A stretch of DNA of 64,000 bases from Chryseobacterium capnotolerans (GTDB lineage Bacteria > Bacteroidota > Bacteroidia > Flavobacteriales > Weeksellaceae), in assembly GCF_021278965.1 (NCBI RefSeq), contig NZ_CP065589.1, positions 439,001 to 503,000 of the forward strand. Reading direction: 5' to 3'. Shown piece by piece: positions 46,426-53,328 of the stretch; the stretch's first letter is position 1; every line of letters starts with the position of its first letter. The translations under genes and the position numbers were made by a program. The notes under the pieces were generated by a model that was not told the DNA's origin, did not search any database, and saw only the letters and a list, made by a program, of their open reading frames with translations.

Positions 46426-46470
46426 TATTATCTCACAAATGTACAAATTATTCCGGGATGACAAATTTTA
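46382..46470. repeat. Direct repeat copy 1 (functional thr leader/promoter)
   Basis: An 89-base segment aligns without gaps to 49185-49273 at about 73% identity (24 mismatches counted by eye). Copy 1 contains the start of the thr leader and its promoter. Both copies are followed by a six-Cys peptide sequence, and ilvBN lies between them. Confidence 0.75.
46436..46464 (-). promoter_or_regulatory. Promoter of the thr operon
   Basis: On the minus strand TTG (46462-46464), 18 bases, then TACATTTG (46436-46443) form a consensus Bacteroidetes promoter. The -7 box ends 10 bases before the leader peptide ATG. Confidence 0.75.
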
Positions 46471-46498
46471 TTAGAAAATAAATGTATTTCTTTTTTTA

Positions 46499-46627
46499 GG
46501 TTATGAGTATTGTCCAGTTGGGCCTTATGGTTTCGGTCAGCTAAGATCATGCGAAGATTACTATCTTTTACCAGTATGTTGTAAAGCAATGGTTTTGGCG
46601 GATGTTGCATGCTCTACAGACCGGTAT
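46499..46627 (+). pseudogene. Decayed six-Cys peptide gene fragment
   Basis: The frame encodes about 43 residues that match the core of the peptide at 49367 (CPVGPYG, RSC, then LP-x-CC-K, ending DRY). The bacteriocin-like N-terminus and any in-frame start are missing, and the frame runs on past the normal stop position. It is a truncated relic that, with the repeat at 46382-46470, mirrors the order seen at 49185-49561. Confidence 0.8.
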
Positions 46628-46802
46628 TGTGTTAAAATAATAAATATATATGTTCAGAAAAAAACGCAAAATTTTCACTGTTTCTTTTCTTAATATAATT
46701 TGTTTGAAAATAATAAATAGTTAACAATAAATGTTTATTTTTATTACTTATTGTATTGTTTATTGATTAGGTTTTTGGTTTTTATAAAAATAACATCATA
46801 TT

Positions 46803-46833
46803 TTGGTGAATTAAATTGTTTTTTATAGCTTTA
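46803..46833 (+). promoter_or_regulatory. Possible promoter of the ilvBN leader
   Basis: TTG at 46803-46805 and TAGCTTTA at 46826-46833 are spaced by 20 bases. The -7 box differs from TAnnTTTG in the last base. It lies 20 bases before a short Ile/Leu-rich ORF. Confidence 0.4.
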
Positions 46834-46853
46834 CAACACCAAATAAACAAATT

Positions 46854-46907
46854 ATGATAAATTCCCTCATCTCTCAAATTCTTTTTAGAATATATTATAG
46901 ACATTGA
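46854..46907 (+). CDS. Possible ilv leader peptide
   Basis: A 17-codon ORF reading MINSLISQILFRIYYRH. Four Ile and two Leu in 17 residues, and placement between a promoter-like sequence and ilvB, fit an attenuator leader for branched-chain amino acids. There is no run of control codons and no convincing terminator hairpin, so the call is weak. Confidence 0.3.
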   Translation: MINSLISQILFRIYYRH

Positions 46908-47171
46908 ATAATATATTCTTCTGCTTATACTGATTTAGATCGTATATATTCTTGTAAAGATCCCAAATTCTTTCAGATAAGGTATTCTCCTTTCAGGAAG
47001 AAAGAGCAGTTATTAATTCTTTACTATTATTGGTTCATTCTATGAAATAGATCCAAGGATTAATGGTTGGCAAACATGGCCGTTACGGCTGTAATATAGC
47101 TATATTTATTTGTATGTTAATATTATCTGTTATCAAAAATTATATAACGGATCATCTTAGTATAAAACACT

Positions 47172-48896
47172 ATGAAGAATTTAAATCTATCCACAGAAAC
47201 AGAAATTAGTGGAAGCCGAATGATACTGGACGCGTTTCTTCAGGAAGGCGTGAAAACAGTTTTTGGTTATCCGGGAGGAGCAATTATCCCTATTTATGAT
47301 GCTCTTTATGATTATCAAGGAAAGCTCGAGCACGTTCTTGTGCGTCATGAGCAGGCAGCTGTACATGCCGCACAGGGTATGGCCAGAGCCTCAGGCGAAG
47401 TAGGAGTCGTACTGGCAACCAGTGGACCAGGAGCAACCAATCTTGTGACAGGGTTGGCAGATGCTTTATTGGATAATACTCCGCTGGTGTGTATTACGGG
47501 GCAGGTTTTTGAACATCTATTGGGAACCGATGCCTTCCAGGAAATTGATGTAATGAATATCACAAGCTCTGTCACCAAATGGAATTATCAGGTTGCAGAT
47601 GCTAATGAGCTTCCCGAAGTTTTGGCCAAAGCATTTTATATTGCAAGATCAGGACGCCCGGGACCGGTTTTGATAGATGTGACCAAAAATGCACAATTGC
47701 AACATGCCATTTATAAAGGGTACTCTCCTTGCCATAATTTAAGAAGCTACAAACCTGAACCTGTTCCCCATATAGAAAACATAGAAAAGGCAGCAATACT
47801 TATCAACAACGCGGAGAAACCTTTTATTATTGTAGGTCAGGGTGTTTTGCTGGGAAAAGCGGAACATGAATTTTTACAGTTTGCAGAAAAATCTGGAATC
47901 CCCGTCGCCTGGACCGTTCTAGGGATAGGTGCCATTCCTAGGGATCATCCTCAGGCTGTAGGAATGGTAGGCATGCATGGAAATTATGGACCTAATATTC
48001 TTACCAATGAATGTGACGTCCTGATTGCTATAGGAATGCGTTTTGATGACCGGGTAACCGGAAAATTGGATCAATATGCAAAGCAAGCCAAAATCATTCA
48101 TATGGATATTGATCAGGCCGAAATCAATAAGAATGTGAAAGCAGATGTTCCGGTTCTGGGTAATTGTAAACAAACCTTGCCGCTTCTTACAACATTGATT
48201 CAGAAGAAAGAGTATCCACAATGGTATGAAAGATTTAATAGCTGCTATAAAATTGAAAATATGAATCTGATCCATCATGAATTATATCCTGAAGAGGGAG
48301 AAATTACCATGGGTGAAGTTATTCGTAGCCTTAACGAAATAACAGCGGGCGAGGCTATCATTGTAACGGATGTTGGGCAGCATCAGATGATAACCTGTAG
48401 GTATTACCGGTTTAAATACTCACGAACCAATATCACCAGCGGAGGATTGGGAACAATGGGATTTTGTCTTCCGGCTGCTATAGGAGCCTCTTATGTGGAA
48501 AAGAACCGGCCTGTCATTGCTGTTATGGGAGATGGAGGAGCGCAGATGAATATACAGGAATTGGGCACTATTATGCAATACCATTCTAATGTTAAAATTT
48601 TAATTCTTAATAATTGTTACCTGGGAATGGTAAGGCAATGGCAGGAATTATTTCATGAAGAAAGATATTCGTCAGTAGATATTCAGAGTCCTGATTTTGT
48701 ACAGGTAGCAAAAGGATATGGTATTGCTGGGACCAGGGTTTCCCAAAGAGAAAAACTGAAAACAGCCCTCTACGAAATGCTCGATCATAAAGGCGCTTTC
48801 CTTCTTGAGGTAATGACCGGAAAGGTACACAATGTATTTCCAATGATCCCACAAGGGAAAAGTGTTTCAGAAATTGTATTGAATAATAATTTTTAA
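47172..48896 (+). CDS. ilvB: Acetolactate synthase large subunit
   Basis: A 574-residue TPP enzyme condensing pyruvate (or pyruvate and 2-ketobutyrate) in Val/Leu/Ile synthesis. The N-terminal TPP-pyrimidine domain has VRHEQAAVHAAQGMARASGE with the catalytic Glu. The central FAD-type domain (about 200-340) follows. The C-terminal TPP-pyrophosphate domain has VMGDGGAQMNIQELGTIMQY through ILILNN, the Mg/TPP motif. It precedes ilvN by 8 bases. Other ilv/leu genes are absent from the window, so this could be a second isozyme. Confidence 0.95.
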   Translation: MKNLNLSTETEISGSRMILDAFLQEGVKTVFGYPGGAIIPIYDALYDYQGKLEHVLVRHEQAAVHAAQGMARASGEVGVVLATSGPGATNLVTGLADALLDNTPLVCITGQVFEHLLGTDAFQEIDVMNITSSVTKWNYQVADANELPEVLAKAFYIARSGRPGPVLIDVTKNAQLQHAIYKGYSPCHNLRSYKPEPVPHIENIEKAAILINNAEKPFIIVGQGVLLGKAEHEFLQFAEKSGIPVAWTVLGIGAIPRDHPQAVGMVGMHGNYGPNILTNECDVLIAIGMRFDDRVTGKLDQYAKQAKIIHMDIDQAEINKNVKADVPVLGNCKQTLPLLTTLIQKKEYPQWYERFNSCYKIENMNLIHHELYPEEGEITMGEVIRSLNEITAGEAIIVTDVGQHQMITCRYYRFKYSRTNITSGGLGTMGFCLPAAIGASYVEKNRPVIAVMGDGGAQMNIQELGTIMQYHSNVKILILNNCYLGMVRQWQELFHEERYSSVDIQSPDFVQVAKGYGIAGTRVSQREKLKTALYEMLDHKGAFLLEVMTGKVHNVFPMIPQGKSVSEIVLNNNF

Positions 48897-48904
48897 AAAG
48901 AAAA

Positions 48905-49186
48905 ATGAGAACAGAACATAAAGAATATACCATTACGGCTTATACTGAAGATTATTTAGGATTAATAGGCCGGATGAATGCCATTTTTTCAAGAAGAAGG
49001 ATTTCTATGGTGACTTTTCATGTGGGTCCTAGTGAAATAGAAAAAGTGAAAAAATTTGTCATCATAATCAGGGAGACTGAAGAATCGGTTCAGAAAATTA
49101 CCAGGCAAATGGAGAAACAGGTGGATGTACTGGAAGTTCATTACCACAAGAATCCTTACTTGTCAGCGGTAGAACATGCCAGCTGA
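48905..49186 (+). CDS. ilvN: Acetolactate synthase small subunit (short, single ACT domain)
   Basis: A 93-residue regulatory subunit with one ACT domain (about 5-80: EYTITAYTEDYLGLIGRMNA, RRRISMVTFHVGPSE, then QVDVLEVHYHKNPYL). The length is like IlvM rather than the ~160-200 residues of full IlvN/IlvH, because the C-terminal half is missing. Its TGA stop (49184-49186) coincides with the first bases of direct repeat copy 2, so the short form may have been fixed by the rearrangement. It is coupled to ilvB by 8 bases. Confidence 0.88.
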   Translation: MRTEHKEYTITAYTEDYLGLIGRMNAIFSRRRISMVTFHVGPSEIEKVKKFVIIIRETEESVQKITRQMEKQVDVLEVHYHKNPYLSAVEHAS

Positions 49187-49228
49187 TTTCAAGGTAAAAA
49201 TATCAGATATATTTCTTGAAAAGTTCAT
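49163..49228 (-). pseudogene. thr leader peptide relic overlapping ilvN
   Basis: A minus-strand ORF of 21 residues opening MNFSRNISDI, then LKS, matching the true thr leader (MNFLRNISDI...LKS) before running into ilvN sequence. The threonine codons are absent. The equivalent -7 box reads CACATTTT, so the promoter also appears dead. Confidence 0.65.
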
Positions 49229-49273
49229 TGTAACGGAAAAAATGTGCAAGTTATTTTGAAATAGCAAACTTTT
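49185..49273. repeat. Direct repeat copy 2 (degraded thr leader/promoter)
   Basis: Aligns without gaps to 46382-46470 at about 73% identity. It lies directly after ilvN and ahead of the six-Cys peptide cluster. Confidence 0.75.
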
Positions 49274-49311
49274 AACATAATAAATTATTAAATCCTTTTT
49301 AAGAGAAATAT

Positions 49312-49342
49312 TTGGTGTAATTAATTAAAAATCTTACATTTA
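49312..49342 (+). promoter_or_regulatory. Promoter of the six-Cys peptide cluster
   Basis: TTG at 49312-49314, 20 bases, then TACATTTA at 49335-49342 (one base off TAnnTTTG). It lies 24 bases before the first peptide gene. Confidence 0.55.
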
Positions 49343-49366
49343 TCTAATTAACTATATGAAAATCCA

Positions 49367-49561
49367 ATGAAAAATTCAAAAAAAATCAAAAGAGAACATT
49401 TAAAATCAATCAATGGAGGCGGAATTGGGGATTGTTATGAAAATTGTCCTGTTGGGCCTTATGGGCCAAATGAACCAAGATCATGTGGGGACTTTTATGG
49501 GCTGCCTGAGTGCTGTAAAAAAAGAGTATTGGTAAGTATGGACTGTTTTGACCGTTATTAA
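49367..49561 (+). CDS. GG-leader six-Cys peptide 1 (bacteriocin-like)
   Basis: A 64-residue peptide. The N-terminus MKNSKKIKREHLKSINGGG is a double-glycine leader of the bacteriocin-like type found in Chryseobacterium. The core has six Cys: C-x3-C-P, then PYGPNEPRSC, LPECC and VSMDC, ending FDRY. One more Cys spacing variation than its relatives (adjacent CC) is seen. It is the first gene of the cluster and the intact counterpart of the relic at 46499. Expected to be exported and oxidised. Target or activity is unknown. Confidence 0.8.
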   Translation: MKNSKKIKREHLKSINGGGIGDCYENCPVGPYGPNEPRSCGDFYGLPECCKKRVLVSMDCFDRY

Positions 49562-49633
49562 TCTGTTTCAATAATATAAGAGCATTGTTTTTACGATGCT
49601 TTTTTTGATTGATCATCTTAAAATTAAAATAGT

Positions 49634-49804
49634 ATGAAAACAATTAAAAAATTATCAAGAGACCAAAAGAAAAGTATCAATGGTGGTGCTACGCAAATTC
49701 AAATTGAAGCATGCGGTAGTGAACAACTTGTTTGTTTTATGGGAGGAGGTAGATGGGGATGCTGGCTGAAGCCTGGCGGAAAATGCTATCCTCCAATGCT
49801 GTAA
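49634..49804 (+). CDS. GG-leader peptide 2, divergent core
   Basis: A 56-residue peptide with the family leader MKTIKKLSRDQKKSINGGA but an unrelated core. It has four Cys (EACGSE, LVCFMGGG, WGCWLKPGG, KCYPPML) and is rich in Gly and Trp. It was found by its leader and its position between peptides 1 and 3. The Cys pattern suggests two disulfides or a modified peptide. No function is known. Confidence 0.7.
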   Translation: MKTIKKLSRDQKKSINGGATQIQIEACGSEQLVCFMGGGRWGCWLKPGGKCYPPML

Positions 49805-49839
49805 TTGAATCAATTAAAATCATTCAAAATCTTTACAGT

Positions 49840-50037
49840 ATGAAAAAGTTATCCCGGCACCATCTTAAAAATATTAAAGGTGAGAATGCTTCTATTTGTA
49901 ACGGATGTCCAGCTCATATTACATATGGGCCAGGAGTAGAATATACTGGGACCTGTGAAAATTATTTTGCATTACCGGATTACTGCAGAGACAAAAATTG
50001 TGTTAGAGTCAGTAGATCCTGTTTTGGAAATAGTTAA
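49840..50037 (+). CDS. GG-leader six-Cys peptide 3
   Basis: A 65-residue peptide from ATG 49840; an in-frame GTG/ATG region from 49753 overlaps peptide 2 and is rejected. Leader MKKLSRHHLKNIKGEN has G-E in place of G-G. The core has C-x2-C-P, HITYGPGVEYTGTC, LPDYC, then NC-V-x-V-S-x2-C, so six Cys in the family spacing. It lies 35 bases after peptide 2 on the same strand. Confidence 0.78.
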   Translation: MKKLSRHHLKNIKGENASICNGCPAHITYGPGVEYTGTCENYFALPDYCRDKNCVRVSRSCFGNS

Positions 50038-50089
50038 CAGAAAGAATTATAATAGTAAGTAAAAACATTAATTAATAACAAATCTAAAC

Positions 50090-50299
50090 ATGAGAAAACT
50101 ATCAAGAACAAAACTGAAGGATATTAACGGCAAAGGTGGAGGATGTGGCTTCTGTCCCACTTCAGGAAACTATGGAGATGGTCCCGAATATACTAATAGC
50201 TGCATGGCCTTTTGGGGATTATCTCCTACTTGCAGAAACTGTGTGGATGTAAGTGCAGATTGCTATGGACCAGATTATTCTGATTACTTCGGGAACTAA
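50090..50299 (+). CDS. GG-leader six-Cys peptide 4
   Basis: A 69-residue peptide. Leader MRKLSRTKLKDINGKGG. The core has CGFCP, NYGDGPEYTNSC, LSPTC, then NC-VDVSADC and an acidic/aromatic tail ending SDYFGN. The six Cys match peptides 3 and 5. The intergenic gap of 52 bases has no terminator, consistent with one transcript. Confidence 0.78.
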   Translation: MRKLSRTKLKDINGKGGGCGFCPTSGNYGDGPEYTNSCMAFWGLSPTCRNCVDVSADCYGPDYSDYFGN

Positions 50300-50337
50300 A
50301 AAATACTTTTTAATACCATCAAAAAATTAAAACAACT

Positions 50338-50541
50338 ATGAAAAATTTAAAGAAATTAAACAGAAAAGAACTTGGAGGAGTAAATGGTGCCATAGGATCA
50401 AACTGTAGCAGATGTCCACAGCATACAACTTACGGAACTGGACCTAATGATGCTCCGTGCAGTGCTTATCAGGCTCTTCCTACTTATTGCAAAGCGTGTG
50501 TAATTGTAAGTATGGAATGTATGGATGGTGGAGTGTCTTAA
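50338..50541 (+). CDS. GG-leader six-Cys peptide 5
   Basis: A 67-residue peptide. Leader MKNLKKLNRKELGGVNGA. The core has CSRCP, TTYGTGPNDAPC, LPTYC, then AC-VIVSMEC. It is the last peptide of the cluster and is followed by a strong terminator at 50564. Confidence 0.78.
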   Translation: MKNLKKLNRKELGGVNGAIGSNCSRCPQHTTYGTGPNDAPCSAYQALPTYCKACVIVSMECMDGGVS

Positions 50542-50563
50542 GAACCTCTAAAGAGTAAAATAA

Positions 50564-50598
50564 AAAAGAGACTGTCCTTTTGAGACAGCCTCTTTTGT
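50564..50598. terminator. Terminator between peptide cluster and nadA
   Basis: AAAAGAG-A-CTGTC pairs with GACAG-C-CTCTTTT around a short loop. T/A tracts on both sides serve the convergent plus-strand cluster and minus-strand nadA. Confidence 0.85.
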
Positions 50599-51617
50599 TT
50601 ACTTTATACTTTTAGAAAGATCAAGCATCGCCTCAATTGGCTTCAATGCTTTTAATCTTAATTCTTCGTCGATAAGAATTTCAGGAAGCTCGTATTTCAT
50701 ACATAAATACAATTTTTCCATCGTGTTACGTTTCATGTAGAAACATTCTGAACAGTTACAGCTTTCATCAAAAACCAATGCAGGAATCAATTCTTTGTGT
50801 GGTGCACGTTTTCTCATTTCGTGAAGAATACCTTCTTCTGTTGCAATAATGAACTTCTGGCAATCATCTTTTTCTACAAAGTTCAGTAGAGCAGAAGTAG
50901 AACCAATGAAGTGTGCTAATTTTAAAACAGCTTCTTCACTTTCTGGATGTGCAATCATTTTTGCATCCGGATTGTCTGCAAGCTGTTTTGCAATTCTTTC
51001 CATAGAAAATGCTTCATGTACGATACAGCTTCCATCCCAAAGGATCATATCACGACCTGTCTTTTTAGATAAGTATCTTCCCAGGTTTTTGTCTGGTGCG
51101 AAAATGATAGGCCTGTCTTTTGGAAGTGCTTCAATAACGGTTTCAGCATTTGAACTTGTTACGATGATATCACTTTCTGCTTTTGTTTCAGCATTACAGT
51201 TAATGTATGTTGCGATTAAAGCATCAGGATGTTGTTCACGCATCTTTCTCAAACCTTCTCCTGAACATCCGTCTGCAAGAGAGCATCCGGCCATAGTATC
51301 AGGAAGAACTACTTTTTAGTTGGGTTCAGAATTTTAGCAGCCTCGGCCATGAAATGTACTCCGCAGAATACAATCATATCAGCGTTCGTTTCTTTTGCCT
51401 GTCTTGCCAATTGCAAAGAATCTCCAAGAAAATCAGCAATATCCTGAATTTCTCCAGGCTGGTAATAGTGGGCAAGGATTACAGCATTTTTTTCTTCTTT
51501 AAGTTTCAGAATGGCTTTTACCAATTCTTCTCCCTGAGGAATCGCTATATCTTTTATATCCAAAAATCCCTTTACAGGAATCGCAGATTTAGCTTTTTCT
51601 AATGTTTCGGTACTCAT
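50599..51617 (-). CDS. nadA: Quinolinate synthase, homopolymer frameshift
   Basis: A [4Fe-4S] enzyme of de novo NAD synthesis forming quinolinate from iminoaspartate and DHAP. The N-terminal part (from ATG 51617) has [30 protein letters not shown] and the cluster Cys in [17 protein letters not shown]. The C-terminal part has [40 protein letters not shown] and [18 protein letters not shown]. The frames part at five A's (plus-strand T's 51313-51317). With six the frame reads [20 protein letters not shown], giving about 339 residues. Confidence 0.93.
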
Positions 51618-51639
51618 ATCAACCTCAATGTTTTTTTAT

Positions 51640-51720
51640 TATCAGAAGTTAGAGGGTAGAAATTAGAAGTTAGATTTTGATGAAAGTGTAGTACTGTCAT
51701 CTTCTGACCTCCATCTTCCA
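51640..51720. repeat. Low-complexity dispersed intergenic element
   Basis: The tract carries TCAGAAGTTAGAGGG and GAAATTAGAAGTTAG, then a complementary arm CATCTTCTGACCTCC and CATCTTCCAGCC. Related TTCCATCTTCCAGC phrases occur at 13073-13100 and 62110-62280, always between genes. Confidence 0.5.
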
Positions 51721-51724
51721 GCCA

Positions 51725-52288
51725 TTAATTATTGATAAAACTTTTTATTAAACTTTCTATTTCTCTTTTAGCTTCATCAAGATCGGAATTGATCACGATC
51801 TTGTCAAACTCGCTGGCATAGGATAATTCTTCTTCAGCCTTTGCTACACGGGTTTTAATAGTTTCAGCATCATCTGTGTTTCTTGAAATCAATCTTCGTT
51901 CCAATTCTTCAATGGAAGGTGGTTCTATAAAAATAGACAATGCTTTTTCTCCGAAGTATTTTTTCAGGGAGATTCCTCCTTTTACATCTACATCAAAAAT
52001 AACAACTTTTCCTTGATTCCAGATCTTTTCCACTTCAGATTTTAAAGTACCGTAATATTTATCAGTGTACACTTCTTCATATTCTACAAAAGCATCTTCC
52101 GAAATTTTCTGCCTGAATTCATCAGGGGTTAAAAAATGATAGTCCACAGCATGCATTTCACTTCCTCTTGGCTGTCTTGTGGTGCAAGAGATTGAAAATT
52201 CTAATTCAGGGAAAGTTTCCAGAGAATGTTTTACCAATGTAGTTTTTCCACTTCCAGATGGTGCTGAAAATATAATTACTTTATCCAT
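51725..52288 (-). CDS. gmk: Guanylate kinase
   Basis: A 187-residue enzyme that phosphorylates GMP to GDP. It has the P-loop KVIIFSAPSGSGKTTLVKH, the GMP-binding EFSISCTTRQPRGSE and YHFLTPDEF, and FVEYEEVYTDKYYGT. The lid region ERRLISRNTDDAETIKTR is normal. The length is usual. It is probably co-transcribed with yicC, which lies 88 bases upstream on the same strand, a pairing common in bacteria. Start ATG at 52288. Confidence 0.95.
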   Translation of the reverse strand: MDKVIIFSAPSGSGKTTLVKHSLETFPELEFSISCTTRQPRGSEMHAVDYHFLTPDEFRQKISEDAFVEYEEVYTDKYYGTLKSEVEKIWNQGKVVIFDVDVKGGISLKKYFGEKALSIFIEPPSIEELERRLISRNTDDAETIKTRVAKAEEELSYASEFDKIVINSDLDEAKREIESLIKSFINN

Positions 52289-52376
52289 ATTTTTGAGTTT
52301 CGAGCTCCGTGATTCGAGTTTTGAGACCGCTTATCATATTAATAATAATTGTGGCCTCGCTTCTCGCACCTCTTCA

Positions 52377-53233
52377 CTACAACACGTTTAACGTTTGCTC
52401 TTTAATTTTTTCCAAATCATCCTTCATCTTCACAACAAGCTTCTGAATTTCGGCATGATTGGCTTTAGAACCTAATGTATTGATCTCTCTTCCGATTTCC
52501 TGAGAAATAAAGCCCAGTTTTTTACCATTGAAAGATTCGTTGTCCATTACCTCTTTATAATATTTCAGGTGTTGGGTTAATCTTACCTTTTCTTCTGAAA
52601 TATCCAGTTTTTCTGTGAAATAAGCCATTTCCTGGTAGAAACGGGTTTCATCCACATTTTCGAATTCTTTCAAAGTCTTTTGGTAACGTTCTTTTACACT
52701 TACGATTCTTTCTTCTTCAAAAGGAATCACCTCACTCAGATATTTATCAATGTTTTGAATATTTCTGTTGAGTTCTTCATGTAAATTGCTGCCTTCAGTC
52801 TTTCTGAATTCTTCAAATCGGTCTACAGCAGCATTCACAATTTTTGCCAATGCTTCCCATTCGCCTTCTGTAAGTTCATCAGGTCTTGAGGTGATGGCAT
52901 CCGGAAGTCTTACTGCCATTTTCAGATATTCGAAATCAGGACCGTCAGATGCAATATTTTTAAGTTCATTGATATAAGAATCAATTAAACCTTTATTGAT
53001 TTTTACATCATTAGATTCTTCAAGGTTTTCAATATTGACGTAGCAGTCAACCTTTCCACGGATAATTCTATCGTTAAGAATTTTTCTGATTTCAAATTCT
53101 TTTTCTTTGTAACGTAAAGGAATTTTAATATTTAAATCAAAGCTCTTGCTGTTCAGTGATTTAATATCTATTGTTATTTTTTTCCTTCAAAAACATCTTC
53201 GGCTCTACCGAAGCCAGTCATTGATAAAATCAT
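52377..53233 (-). CDS. YicC/YloC-family endoribonuclease, homopolymer frameshift
   Basis: Corrected length is about 285 residues. From ATG 53233 it opens MILSMTGFGRAEDVFEGKK, then stops after 19 codons at an A run (plus-strand T's 53177-53183). With eight A's instead of seven it continues ITIDIKSLNSKSFDLNIKIP into the long C-terminal frame. The family signatures MTGFGRA and GKKLGFISQEIGREINTLGS plus NHAEIQKLVVKMKDDLEKIK are present. YicC proteins are RNA-cleaving stress-related proteins. It lies upstream of gmk. Confidence 0.9.
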
Positions 53234-53328
53234 AGTTTTTTATTGTTCTACAAAGATAAACATTTAAATTAGCACAGTAAAATCTGTAAAAGATTCTATT
53301 TTACTGATAAAATAATGAATGTGAACTG

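Larger units (their letters stand above)
46628..47171. other. Long AT-rich leader region upstream of ilvB
   Basis: About 540 bases without a full-size gene. It contains a possible promoter and a 17-codon ORF annotated separately, a short GCCG/CGGC hairpin near 47083-47095 and several AT-rich dyads. This length is unusual for this compact genome and suggests regulatory content. Confidence 0.5.

Noticed and set aside
46428..46610. Minus-strand ORF overlapping the thr promoter
   Set aside because: It is the complement of the six-Cys peptide relic and covers the thr promoter; the plus-strand frame has the homology.
49367..50541. Complete bacteriocin biosynthesis operon
   Set aside because: No peptidase-containing ABC exporter, immunity gene or modifying enzyme is visible in the flanks; only the peptides are present.
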